NCBI RefSeq assembly: GCF_019977655.1
Contig: NZ_AP024849.1
Location: 3,567,001-3,631,000, forward strand
Origin: Clostridium gelidum
GTDB taxonomy: Bacteria > Bacillota > Clostridia > Clostridiales > Clostridiaceae
DNA: 64,000 nt
Reading direction: 5' to 3'
Shown: positions 43,851 to 52,562 of the stretch, piece after piece
How the letters are laid out: each line of letters opens with the position of its first letter
Numbering within the stretch: the stretch's first letter is position 1
The notes under the pieces: generated by a model
What the model saw: the letters and a program-made list of their open reading frames with translations, nothing else
Databases searched by the model: none
What the model was told of the DNA's origin: nothing
Translations under genes and position numbers: made by a program

Positions 43851-44524
43851 CTTCTTTCTACTTCCTTCAATTTTTTTAAGAAATCATTCTCCATTTGTAA
43901 ACGTCTATTTTCTGCTTCAATAAGTTTTAATTGTGCGGATAATTTATCAGACTCAGTAAGCTCATCAGCCTCTTTACGCTTACCGCGACGGTCCGTTAGC
44001 TCTTCATATCCATTAGCTTTGTATTTTCTTACCCATGTATAAACTTGTTGATAAGAAACCTTAAATTTATGAGCAGTAGCTTGATAATCATCATTATTCG
44101 AAATACAGAATGCAACAATCTCAATTCTTTCTTCATAAGTAGTTTTTCTTCCATTAGTCATAATTCTATCCCCTTGCTTATTATGAGATTTAAATGTTTT
44201 ATGACTATTATACTTCTTAATCCAATTTCTGAGAACATAAGTAGATGAGATTCTATATATACCACATATATTTCTCAAAGAACCTTTTCCGTCAAGATAA
44301 TCTTTAACCGCAGTAATCTTTACTGAATCAGAATAATACTTGTTTGTTGATGATGCTTTTAAACTCTCTAATCCATTATGCCTATATTTACGAACCCATT
44401 CGTAGAATGTTGATTGGTCAATCGACAGTTCATGAATTATTTGAGTAGCTCCTTTTTCATCTGATATATATTCTTCAATTGCTTTTAGCTTTTCAATTAA
44501 AGAATACTTTGCTTTTCTTGACAT
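43844..44524 (-). CDS. IS3-family transposase OrfA (two HTH segments)
   Basis: 226 residues, longer than usual: helix-turn-helix units around STFYEWVRKYRHNGLESLKA and YQQVYTWVRKYKANGYEELT plus a C-terminal leucine-rich helix AENRRLQMENDFLKKLKEVE. Confidence 0.9.
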   Translation of the reverse strand: MSRKAKYSLIEKLKAIEEYISDEKGATQIIHELSIDQSTFYEWVRKYRHNGLESLKASSTNKYYSDSVKITAVKDYLDGKGSLRNICGIYRISSTYVLRNWIKKYNSHKTFKSHNKQGDRIMTNGRKTTYEERIEIVAFCISNNDDYQATAHKFKVSYQQVYTWVRKYKANGYEELTDRRGKRKEADELTESDKLSAQLKLIEAENRRLQMENDFLKKLKEVERRR

Positions 44525-44596
44525 AAAAATACCCCCTTTATAGAAACAGTTTTATTATTTTAACTGTCTACCATAAAGGGAGCATATCACAAGACA

Positions 44597-44616
44597 GTAC
44601 ATAGTGGGCTTTTTAT
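44597..44616 (+). terminator. Right arm of the sigma operon terminator
   Basis: GTACATAGTGGGCTTTTTAT; see the left arm at 42901-42912. Confidence 0.65.
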
Positions 44617-44790
44617 CTCGTAATTATTATTAACAGGTGCTTGGTACCATAGTCGTTGTAACTCTATTTTTGACTTATCTCGAAATTTTCTATGCGATAA
44701 GTTTGTTACTAGCAAAATATAAAATTATTGTAGGTAAAACATAAATGAGGGTTTATGTTCAGGATATATAATTCAAAATACAAAAATAGT

Positions 44791-45039
44791 CTACATTATG
44801 GTTGTAAATTTTATAACTATTTCATGAAAATATCTACTATCAATATTAGAGATGATTATTCTAATAGTATCATCAGATGGTACACCATTCTCTAATTCAA
44901 GATAATTTCTTAGCCACTTTTCTTTTTTTATTCCAAAAGCCTCTATTTCAGACCATTCATTATCGTTACTTAATATTGCAAAAAGTGTTAGTATAACTAC
45001 ATCACTCAATTTATGTTTTATAAGTTTATCCTGATTCAA
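44791..45039 (-). pseudogene. ISAs1-family transposase, N-terminal fragment
   Basis: 82 residues KHKLSDVVILTLFAILSNDN, EWSEIEAFGIKKEKWLRNYL, GVPSDDTIRIIISNID: the DDE_Tnp_1-associated N-terminal domain of ISAs1-type transposases. The catalytic part is absent. The 44617-44790 stretch shows nothing further. Confidence 0.8.
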
Positions 45040-45117
45040 TGTTACTTATCTGTTATTTTTCAAAATATTTCATTTTCCTCAAACACTGTTTATTTCTCAG
45101 TTTATATTAATCTTAAT

Positions 45118-45378
45118 CTAAATCTTAAAAAGCACCCACCTACACCCCTCAAAATCATATTTCAGTTCAAATATCTTCTCCACCCCATCAACAACAGCAC
45201 TACAAGTAAACACCCACATCTTATTTCCACACAACTTCTCCAAATCAGTACTTATAATCTTCCCTATTTTTATTACCTGGCACTTATCCTCTTCTTCAAT
45301 TCTAAATTTTATAGGAGTTATCTTTCCATCTTTTTTAAAGTAAGCTATCATCTCTATTTTCTTAGCAACCACTTTCAT
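45118..45378 (-). CDS. Hypothetical protein downstream of Y-family polymerase
   Basis: 86 residues, beta-rich: VVAKKIEMIAYFKKDGKITP, RIEEEDKCQVIKIGKI, WVFTCSAVVDGVEKIFELKY. Small proteins of this type commonly follow dinB-like genes in clostridia. It lies 14 bp after the polymerase gene and so should share its SOS control. Function unknown. AGAGGAGTG site. Confidence 0.7.
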   Translation of the reverse strand: MKVVAKKIEMIAYFKKDGKITPIKFRIEEEDKCQVIKIGKIISTDLEKLCGNKMWVFTCSAVVDGVEKIFELKYDFEGCRWVLFKI

Positions 45379-45392
45379 TTTCTACACTCCTC

Positions 45393-46652
45393 TTACAATA
45401 TGCTACTCATCATTGGATAATAATCATCTGATCCTGTACCACCATTTAATGGCTTTACTCCTGAGTGTAAAAATGTTGATCTAATAACACATTCCTTACC
45501 ATATTTATTTCGTAGTGTATCTAAAGTTTTATCTAGCTTCCTTTGTTTTTCTGTATTTTCAAAGTCAAAGAAGGTTTCTTGGCAATATGAATTATAGCAA
45601 AGTTTAGTCACGCGTACTCCGAGTTGTCTTATCTTTTCACCTTTCCAGCCTTCTTTAAAAGCTTCTTTTATTCCTTCAAAAATTACATTAGTACAATCTG
45701 TAAAATTCTCTAATGGTTTTTGATGAGAGTAATGCATAAAATCGCTGGTCTTAATACTAATAGCAACAAGGCCACACAAACTATTGCTTTCTCTGAGTCT
45801 CATAGAGACACTTTCTGTAAGGGATAAAAGTATTTTTAATGCCTCTTCCATAGTTTCAACATCATAAGAAATTGTAGTTGAATTTCCTATACCTTTAACC
45901 TCTAGATAATTAGACTTTCTTATTTCTGAATTATCAATTCCATTTGCATATTCATATATAAGCTTCCCATGAGAATGTAATTTGCAAGTAAGAAGGTTTA
46001 CATCAAACTTAGCTAATTCACCTATTGTATTAATATTAAACTTATGGAGTTTTTCTTCACTTGCACGCCCTACCATAAATAAATCTCCAACTGGCAAATT
46101 CCACATCTTCGAAGCCATTTCATCTTTAAATAAAGTATGTACAGTATTCTTAGGCTTAAAATCACTAGCCATTTTTGCTAGTAACTTATTTGTAGAAATG
46201 CCAATGTTACAATTAAAACCAAGCTCTTCACTTATCCTCATTTTAATTCTCATTGCCATTCTTTTATAATCCTCTTTAAAATGAGTGCAATCCATAAAAC
46301 ATTCATCAATACTGTATCTTTGAATTTCAGGAGAATATTCATTAAGTAATTCAAACATTGCATTGCTGCTCTTAACAAACCAATTATAATCTGGAGGATA
46401 TACAATAAGATCTTTGCACTTAAGTCTTGCTGCATATATAGGCTCCCCTGTCTTAATTCCAAATTTCTTTGCAGGTATTGAAGCTGCAAGTATTATTCCA
46501 TGCCTATTTTCTTCACTGCCTCCAATTACTGAAGGTAATTCGCGAAGGTCAATTAGACTCTCTCCATACTGCAAAAGCTTAACTGCAGTCCATGAAAGAT
46601 AAGCTGAATTTACATCTATATGAAAAATTAATCTTTCGTCATTACTAAACAT
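45393..46652 (-). CDS. Y-family DNA polymerase (DinB/UmuC-like)
   Basis: 419 residues, translesion polymerase. Catalytic acids in FHIDVNSAYLSW and RYSIDECFMD, steric-gate-type aromatic in NSAYLSW, fingers AKKFGIKTGEPIYAARLKC, helix-hairpin-helix GDLFMVGRASEEKLHKFNI, little-finger domain to the end. Longer than E. coli Pol IV, similar to the Gram-positive UvrX/PolY-type subgroup. Two LexA boxes flank its -10. Confidence 0.92.
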   Translation of the reverse strand: MFSNDERLIFHIDVNSAYLSWTAVKLLQYGESLIDLRELPSVIGGSEENRHGIILAASIPAKKFGIKTGEPIYAARLKCKDLIVYPPDYNWFVKSSNAMFELLNEYSPEIQRYSIDECFMDCTHFKEDYKRMAMRIKMRISEELGFNCNIGISTNKLLAKMASDFKPKNTVHTLFKDEMASKMWNLPVGDLFMVGRASEEKLHKFNINTIGELAKFDVNLLTCKLHSHGKLIYEYANGIDNSEIRKSNYLEVKGIGNSTTISYDVETMEEALKILLSLTESVSMRLRESNSLCGLVAISIKTSDFMHYSHQKPLENFTDCTNVIFEGIKEAFKEGWKGEKIRQLGVRVTKLCYNSYCQETFFDFENTEKQRKLDKTLDTLRNKYGKECVIRSTFLHSGVKPLNGGTGSDDYYPMMSSIL

Positions 46653-46664
46653 GCTATCAACTCC

Positions 46665-46676
46665 AAACGTTTGTTC
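46665..46676 (-). promoter_or_regulatory. LexA box 1 of the Y-family polymerase operon
   Basis: Minus-strand GAACAAACGTTT, 13 bp before the start. Confidence 0.65.
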
Positions 46677-46693
46677 TTATAAAATATTATAGC

Positions 46694-46705
46694 GAACATA
46701 CGTTT
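46694..46705 (+). promoter_or_regulatory. LexA box 2 of the Y-family polymerase operon
   Basis: Plus-strand GAACATACGTTT. A minus-strand TATAAT (46686-46691) lies between the two boxes. The next 370 bp (46706-47078) hold no gene. Confidence 0.6.
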
Positions 46706-47078
46706 TGTTGTAAAGAGAACATAATTTTTTATTTATATTTGGCTAAAATGAAAAGTTAAATTCCGTATGTAAGAGTAAATTCTATATATCTAGAATTTAG
46801 TTTAACACTTTCATATAAGTATGGTTTGTCTATTCAATAATAAAAACATCTATATTTCTATAGATGCCTTTGGAACTTGCGATTTCTGGATTGGATTAAA
46901 TCATTTTTAATTAAGTACTAATTATTCTCTAATCTTTGAATCTAAGCCATTTTATGAATTCTAATTTCTAGTTAAGACTTAATATTTTCTATAGATTGTG
47001 TAATCTACTGCACCATTATTGCACCATAAATTTATTATATTTGCTTCTGAAAATAAAATAGTAGAATTTTAAGTTCCA

Positions 47079-47186
47079 TTATTTTTTACCTGCCATAATT
47101 TTTATTTCTTCTGCTTCTTCTATTACTTCCTTTGGGTATTTTTCTTTTAGTTCTTCTATTTGTTCTCTTTTATACAGTTTTATCAT
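47079..47186 (-). CDS. Small charged protein (35 aa)
   Basis: ATG 47186 with GAGGAGG eight bases before (ATG 47192 is too close to the site). Helical, MIKLYKREQIEELKEKYPKE then VIEEAEEIKIMAGKK. Unknown. Confidence 0.4.
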   Translation of the reverse strand: MIKLYKREQIEELKEKYPKEVIEEAEEIKIMAGKK

Positions 47187-47211
47187 TTCCATTACCTCCT
47201 CAAAACAGAAA

Positions 47212-47252
47212 AAAGAATACTCAAAGCTCTTATTGCCCTAAGTATTCCTTTT
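47212..47252 (-). terminator. Hairpin after the decayed gene at 47335
   Basis: GAATACT...AGTATTC stem, minus-strand tail CTTTTTTCTG. Confidence 0.55.
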
Positions 47253-47334
47253 ATTTTATTTCACCATTATAATATATATTTAAATTTTCCATTAATACTA
47301 CAATAATTTTATATTTTATTATCTTTAATTCAAA

Positions 47335-47560
47335 GTTCCACCAAATATGTATCCTATTTGATATGTTCCATTATTAATAGCATTATCTTCACACCACAAA
47401 ATCATATCATCCACTGAATTGTTTTCTGAATATGGCTGGATAAATGTATCCTTCGATACTTACTTATTATAATATCTTTTATCATTTGATTGTATGTATA
47501 TTATAAACTCCTTTGTCAAATTAATTGCAGGACTATACTTATCTTTCTCAAATATAGTAT
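47335..47560 (-). pseudogene. Unrecognised gene remnant with an in-frame TAA
   Basis: Frame AINLTKEFIIYIQSNDKRYY, NK, stop, then VSKDTFIQPYSENNSVDDMI ... YIFGGTLN and the final stop. No start is seen. Confidence 0.4.
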
Positions 47561-47586
47561 AAAAGTAATCATATTAAATTAATTTT

Positions 47587-48507
47587 TTACTTCACTTGCA
47601 TCAAGAAATCCAATATCTCAATATTGAGTTCATTATGAAACTTCTCTCTATCAAATCCAAATGGGTCTTGCGATGGAATAAACTCCGGCTTAATCATAGA
47701 TTGTGGAAATGGGCTCAAAAATGAGAAATGTCCAGCATTTTCAATAATTTTGTACTTGATTTTACTATTATCAGCAACCCCTTCCAAAACAATCTGTGCA
47801 TGGAAAGGTGGCGTATATTGGTCTTTTTCGCCAGCAATCATTAAAATGGGAATATCCACTCCACTCAATGCTCCTTTATCCTTAAACCAAACCGTTGCTG
47901 GAGCCAGAAGAACAAGTGATTTAATCTTTCTATCATGTTCTACATTTATCTGTTTAGGCTTTCCATCCAAAGATTCATTCGGAAATGAAGTTGCTATACC
48001 TCCTGCAACTGCTAATGAAGTGTATCCACCCATAGAATGACCTATCATAGAAATAGAATCTGTTTTTAAAAACCTTGCAAATTTCTCGCTCTCAAAAAAC
48101 CAATCAATAGCAGTGTAAATATGTCTCGGTCTATTTTCCAAATTTTCTACAGTTCCCTCCAATGTATTATTATTACGATTGTTGAATGGATGCTCAGGCA
48201 TTCCTACTATAAAACCATTACAAGCTAAATGATGAGCAAGCGTTCGATAAAGTAAGTGCGACCCACCGCTTCCATGAGATATTAGTATCAATGGAAATTT
48301 GCCCTCTTTAGGTTTTGCATTTATTGATAAGTCCAAGCTAAATTGCCCCAGCTCTTCTATCTTTCCACCCTCATATGTAGGATACATAACTGACATAGGA
48401 AACGTAACTCCGCAGTGGTTATCGACAAGTTCAACCTTACAATAGCCAACAAAAGAATTCTTTCTTTCTATCGTCAGTGGCTTCATGTTTCTTTTCTCTT
48501 TCTTCAT
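47587..48507 (-). CDS. Alpha/beta hydrolase (dienelactone hydrolase/PAF-acetylhydrolase-like)
   Basis: 306 residues. Oxyanion-side loop LILISHGSGGSHLLYRTLAH, nucleophile elbow MIGHSMGGY, acidic residue in MIAGEKDQYTPP, catalytic His in ENAGHFSF. No signal peptide. Substrate unknown. Separate 66-bp gap from the MerR gene upstream on the same strand, suggesting a regulated operon. Confidence 0.88.
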   Translation of the reverse strand: MKKEKRNMKPLTIERKNSFVGYCKVELVDNHCGVTFPMSVMYPTYEGGKIEELGQFSLDLSINAKPKEGKFPLILISHGSGGSHLLYRTLAHHLACNGFIVGMPEHPFNNRNNNTLEGTVENLENRPRHIYTAIDWFFESEKFARFLKTDSISMIGHSMGGYTSLAVAGGIATSFPNESLDGKPKQINVEHDRKIKSLVLLAPATVWFKDKGALSGVDIPILMIAGEKDQYTPPFHAQIVLEGVADNSKIKYKIIENAGHFSFLSPFPQSMIKPEFIPSQDPFGFDREKFHNELNIEILDFLMQVK

Positions 48508-48573
48508 TTTTGAATGCTCCCTTCTAACTTTTATTTATATAGTGTAGCCTATGTAATTTATTATTTAATTTTA

Positions 48574-49410
48574 TTATTCTGCATATTTATGAAAATCACT
48601 TTTTATAGGGAAACATACTTCTGTTACATACTCATCTGGATTATTTGTGTCATGTGGACTTACATGATATATTATAAAATTAGGTGCTGATAACTCATAA
48701 CTATTTTTACTTATCCACATCCCAATAGATTTAGACACATCTTTTATTTGGTGGTAGTTTCCTTTAAATATTACTGTTGCAGCAGTTGTTAATGGAAATA
48801 CTTCGAATTTAATTTCACATTTATCCATACATTTTTCTGAAACAGATAAACACACTGAAATATCTACATCACTTTCTTTATATCCTCTATCATTAAAAAT
48901 TGCTAGTGGATAAGATGGATTTGTAAGTTTAATATTCATATTAATAACTGCAAGCTCTAAATTATCCCACATCCTCCCCATCTCGTCATATGTAGGAACA
49001 ATATCACGATAATATACTAAGTTCATTTCTTTAAATTCTTTTATTACTACATTATATTCCCTTTTCATCTTGCCAGTATTTAATATTAATAGTGAGTTTT
49101 CCAACATTTTTAATTTATTTTCAATATTTTCTTTTTCATCTTTTAGTTCCAGATATTTAATATTCATATATTTCTTAACCGTTTCCAAATTATTGTCATT
49201 AATTAACATTTCTTTAATGTAACTTATTCCAAAACCCATTTGCTTTAAGCTTTGAATATTATTGGCTAGTGTTAACTGATTAAAAGTATAATAGCGATAC
49301 CCATTTTTAATATCAATTTTTTCTGGAGCAAGTAATCCAATTTCATCATAATGACGAAGCATACGAACACTAATACAAGTAAACTTTGAGAATTCTCCAA
49401 TCTTTAGCAT
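48574..49410 (-). CDS. MerR-family regulator with GyrI-like effector domain
   Basis: 278 residues. MerR HTH (MLKIGEFSKFTCISVRMLRH, YDEIGLLAPEKID, GYRYYTFNQ), coiled coil about 75-115, then a GyrI/SOUL-like ligand-binding domain (YDEMGRMWDNLELAV, FEVFPLTTAATVIFKGNYHQ). BmrR-type: binds a hydrophobic effector. Its promoter has the 19-bp spacer needed for MerR control, so it is likely to activate itself and the hydrolase downstream. Confidence 0.9.
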   Translation of the reverse strand: MLKIGEFSKFTCISVRMLRHYDEIGLLAPEKIDIKNGYRYYTFNQLTLANNIQSLKQMGFGISYIKEMLINDNNLETVKKYMNIKYLELKDEKENIENKLKMLENSLLILNTGKMKREYNVVIKEFKEMNLVYYRDIVPTYDEMGRMWDNLELAVINMNIKLTNPSYPLAIFNDRGYKESDVDISVCLSVSEKCMDKCEIKFEVFPLTTAATVIFKGNYHQIKDVSKSIGMWISKNSYELSAPNFIIYHVSPHDTNNPDEYVTEVCFPIKSDFHKYAE

Positions 49411-49440
49411 ATAATATCTCCTTAACTTAAGCTTATATTA

Positions 49441-49471
49441 ATAATAAACTATTACATAATGAGAGAGTCAA
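49441..49471 (-). promoter_or_regulatory. MerR-type promoter
   Basis: TTGACT (49466-49471), 19-bp spacer with CTCTC...AATAGTT, TATTAT (49441-49446). Confidence 0.7.
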
Positions 49472-49586
49472 TAAAAAAAGTAAAATTGTTTAATTAACTG
49501 TATCGATATTTTGATATAAAGCATTAAAAAACAATTTAAATGTGCTACTGAGAGCCATATCATAAGAAAAAGTTCTCATTTACTTA

Positions 49587-49632
49587 TGATACGGTTCACC
49601 GTATCATTGACAAGTGATATCACTTTTTTTAT
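49587..49632 (+). terminator. Hairpins in the gap, plus-strand tail
   Basis: ATGATACGG-ttca-CCGTATCAT, then AGTGATATCACT followed by TTTTTTT. They do not follow a known plus-strand gene. The string GATACGGTTCAC recurs at 51735. No gene in 49472-49775. Confidence 0.45.
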
Positions 49633-49775
49633 TGTTACTCTGAATTTATTATTACCAGACTTAAATATACACTGTAAAATCATACTTACAATCGCGATTC
49701 TTATTTTCTCTCACCAGAAATATCCAGTTCTTTACAAATGCTGATCCTCTAAATACCACATGTAGTTTCATAAAT

Positions 49776-50651
49776 TTATTCCATAAAGCTATCTCGCTTC
49801 AATAATTCTTTAGTATCATTCCATAGTTTGTTTTGCATAGTGATATCTCCCCCTGGATACACAGGAATAATAGGTTTTCCAGTTCCAACATTGAAATATC
49901 CACCAGTCACACCATTGTATTCTTTATCAATAGCTAAGCGGACAATAATGTCAGCACCTTTCTGTGGATCTCCAATATGAAGAAATTTTAATATACGTTC
50001 AAGTACCGAAGCAAACCAGAGCTCACGTCCAAGACCAGTAACATTAAAACCTGGATTTAGTGCATTAACAGTAATTCCTGTGCTTGAAAGTTTACGTGAT
50101 AATTCTGCAGTAAACATAATATCAAGTAGTTTAGTTTTTCCGTAAAGTAAAGATGACCCTTTAGTATTAAACGTAGCTGTGTTGGTCAAATCCTCTGGAA
50201 GTTTAAGTTCACCATGATTACGTGATGCTTCTGAAGCGACATTTACAATCCTAGCATTTTCAGCTTTCATTAAAGATTGCTCTAATATATTAGATAATAA
50301 CCACGGAGCTAAATAGTTCACCGCTATCATTTCAGAGAACCCCTCAGATGTTATTCTCTGTTCAAATGCATGTACTCCTGCATTATTCACAAGCACATCA
50401 ATTTGGGGATATGCAGCTTTAATCTCCTGACCTACTCTTTTCACCTCTGCCATCAATGATAAATCGCCCAGAAAAAAGTCCACTTCTACTTTTGGTACAA
50501 TATCATTTAACATTTTTTTAGTCATTTCAGCTTTTTTCTTATTTCTAGCTATCAATACAAGATGAGCACCTTGCTTTGCTAGTTCAATTGCAACTAATTG
50601 TCCAAGCCCATTAGTTGCACCAGTAATGACAACAATTAGATTAGTATTCAT
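49776..50651 (-). CDS. Short-chain dehydrogenase/reductase
   Basis: 291 residues. Rossmann start VVITGATNGLGQLVAIELAK (TGxxxGxG), NNAG in DVLVNNAGVHAFEQ, Ser-Tyr-Lys active site with YGKTK in SSLLYGKTKLLD. The retinol-dehydrogenase/protochlorophyllide-reductase-like group by size. Divergent from a MarR regulator with which it shares a palindromic control region. GGAGG site. Confidence 0.9.
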   Translation of the reverse strand: MNTNLIVVITGATNGLGQLVAIELAKQGAHLVLIARNKKKAEMTKKMLNDIVPKVEVDFFLGDLSLMAEVKRVGQEIKAAYPQIDVLVNNAGVHAFEQRITSEGFSEMIAVNYLAPWLLSNILEQSLMKAENARIVNVASEASRNHGELKLPEDLTNTATFNTKGSSLLYGKTKLLDIMFTAELSRKLSSTGITVNALNPGFNVTGLGRELWFASVLERILKFLHIGDPQKGADIIVRLAIDKEYNGVTGGYFNVGTGKPIIPVYPGGDITMQNKLWNDTKELLKRDSFME

Positions 50652-50770
50652 AACTTTCCTCCTTAGTTTAGCTATTGTATTTTCATATTCTTTATCTATA
50701 TCTGCACTTTATATTTTAAAATTATATTTTTATCTCTCTCTTTTACTTGACATGCATTAGCTAAATAAAT

Positions 50771-50820
50771 ATACTTGACATATATCAAATATATGCTTTT
50801 ATTTGATATATGTCAAGTAT
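50771..50820. promoter_or_regulatory. Palindromic operator between the SDR and MarR genes
   Basis: Perfect 20-bp arms ATACTTGACATATATCAAAT (50771-50790) and complement (50801-50820). Each arm holds a near-palindrome TTGAYATATRTCAA. A minus-strand promoter TTGACA-17-TATATT is embedded, so MarR binding should shut off the SDR gene. A third half-site lies at 50745-50753. Confidence 0.75.
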
Positions 50821-50857
50821 ATTTTATATACGTAAATATGTTAAATTGAGGTGTACC

Positions 50858-51316
50858 ATGGATAATTATACTCATAATGAAGATACTGCCAGAACGCATT
50901 TAGAAATAAAACTAGGCGAGCAGCTAAATGCGCTCATTAGCGCTTCACATGGACTTAATGTCAGAACTGCAGCACGCTTCGATATCACATTACAGCCAGC
51001 TGCTTTTCTCCTTGTCCGTTGGCTCTTTTCATTTGGCCCAACCAGTGCTACAGCTTTAGCGGAATCAACAGCTATGGATCGTAGTTCTGTCAGCCGCCTT
51101 GTAAATCAACTTAAGGGCTTGGGCTATGTAAAAAGTGAACCATCTCCCGCTGATCGTCGAGGTGTACTATTAACTTTAACTAAACTTGGGAATCAAAAGA
51201 CTATAGATGCTTTAAAAGAGAAAGAATCTGCTTTCTATGACCGTATTTCAAAATGGGATGATTCTAAGCTTGAAAAGTTTATTGAAATGCTTAGCGATTT
51301 CAATGGTTATGAATAA
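50858..51316 (+). CDS. MarR-family transcriptional regulator
   Basis: 153 residues from ATG 50858 (GAGGTGTACC). Winged helix: TSATALAESTAMDRSSVSRL, VNQLKGLGYVKSEPSPADRR and GVLLTLTKLG. Acts as a dimer, usually released by phenolic or oxidising ligands. Divergent from the SDR gene. Confidence 0.9.
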   Translation: MDNYTHNEDTARTHLEIKLGEQLNALISASHGLNVRTAARFDITLQPAAFLLVRWLFSFGPTSATALAESTAMDRSSVSRLVNQLKGLGYVKSEPSPADRRGVLLTLTKLGNQKTIDALKEKESAFYDRISKWDDSKLEKFIEMLSDFNGYE

Positions 51317-51390
51317 AGAGAACCGTCTCCCTCTGGATTTGGTTCTCCGACCTTATTTAGATGAATTAGTAAGTTATCATTTATATTAAG

Positions 51391-51537
51391 TTCTATAATA
51401 GTTGGGATGTAGCTGGTGCTAAAAGTTTTGGCTTTAATGTATGTTGGATAAATCGCTTTAATAATAAAAAAGAAGTCTTACCCTTTAAATCTGATATTGA
51501 ATTGAAATCCTTAATCGACTTATATACTATCCTTTAA
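51391..51537 (+). pseudogene. Haloacid-dehalogenase C-terminal fragment
   Basis: Reads FYNSWDVAGAKSFGFNVCWI then NRFNNKKEVLPF: the SNSWDVxGAKxFG signature of type II haloacid dehalogenases. No start, N-terminal three-quarters missing. Related GC-containing hairpins (GAGAACC...GGTTCTC at 51318-51346, and 51611-51640) flank it. Nothing else in 51538-51803. Confidence 0.7.
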
Positions 51538-51803
51538 ACATTATTATATACAAATTTTTATATTCACAGGATTTATCCTAAACATTCTTTTAAAAAAACA
51601 GAAAAAGGAGAGCCTCCTCCGCTGGACTTGGTTCCCCTCAATTATTTATATAAATTATTAAATCATAATTTATTTCTTATTAATTTATAACTTATATCAA
51701 CTTTACTCAATTTTACTTTCTATCCTTTATTTGTGATACGGTTCACCCTTCATTATCCCAAACCTCTTTTGTATCTACTTTAAATAAAAGTCCTTAATAA
51801 AAT

Positions 51804-52394
51804 CTATTGTCCTTCATATAATTTTATCCACCTATATAAAGTTGCTCTTCCCACTCCTAATAACTTAGCCCTTTCTACCTTACTCAATTCATTATTAATC
51901 ATTTTTATATAGTATTTCTTAAAGTCTTTTGGTAAATCCTCAGCTTTCTTTTCCTCTCTCCCAAACCATCTACCGGTTTTAGTTGTTCCATTCTCGATAC
52001 ATCTTGCGACACCTTGCTGCACTCTCTCCACTGTATTTTCTCTTTCCATTTCTGCAACGGCCCCTAGGATAGTCAATATAAATTTATAACCGTCACCATC
52101 TGTATTTATACCCTCTTTAATAAAATAAACTGTAACACCTTTATTCTTGAAATAGTCACCTGTGCCCCTAAGATCATCGACATTTCTTCCTAATCTACTT
52201 ATGCTTTCACATTATACTATATCGCCCTCTTTGACCTCTAATTTTAATTTGTTTAATTCAGGCCTATCAATACTTTTTCCACTTATTTTATCTGTATAGG
52301 CCTTATTAAAAACAATTCCTAGTTTATCAAGAATCATTTCTTGTCTGCCTACACTCTGTTTCTTAGTACTAACTCTTTCATATTTATAAATCAT
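51804..52394 (-). pseudogene. Serine recombinase (resolvase/invertase) with one in-frame TAA
   Basis: N-terminal catalytic start IYKYERVSTKKQSVGRQEMI (Ser in VST), GKSIDRPELNKL, then TAA where a residue stands in GDIVxCESISRLGRN. The frame continues intact through MERENTVERVQQGVARCIEN to a C-terminal HTH (LGVGRATLYRWIKLYE). About 196 codons, the usual length. A single nonsense change inactivates it. Confidence 0.85.
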
Positions 52395-52562
52395 AATATA
52401 TCATCCCTTATAATAAAATTATCTTTATCTTAATATGTATCATTAAACTATTCGAATTCAATGATACACTGTAAGATAAAGATAATGTCAATTTTAGGTA
52501 AGTTTTATTATGTTTTCTTTCATTTTCTTAGTGTTTTATCATACTATAATTTAATAATGCAA

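Larger units (their letters stand above)
42920..44584 (-). mobile_element. IS3-family insertion sequence (second type)
   Basis: About 1665 bp. Ends TGCACCCTGTCAAGTAGACAG and TGCTCCCTTTATGGTAGACAG are imperfect terminal inverted repeats. OrfA and OrfB on the minus strand. No clear target duplication. Distinct from the copies at 30253 and 62757. Confidence 0.88.

Noticed and set aside
45013..45420. 135-codon plus-strand frame
   Set aside because: Antisense to the 86-aa gene behind the polymerase; hydrophobic composition from AT bias.
51804..52394. Serine recombinase as the driver of the cassette array
   Set aside because: It carries an in-frame TAA, lies 17 kb away, and no repeat flanks it.
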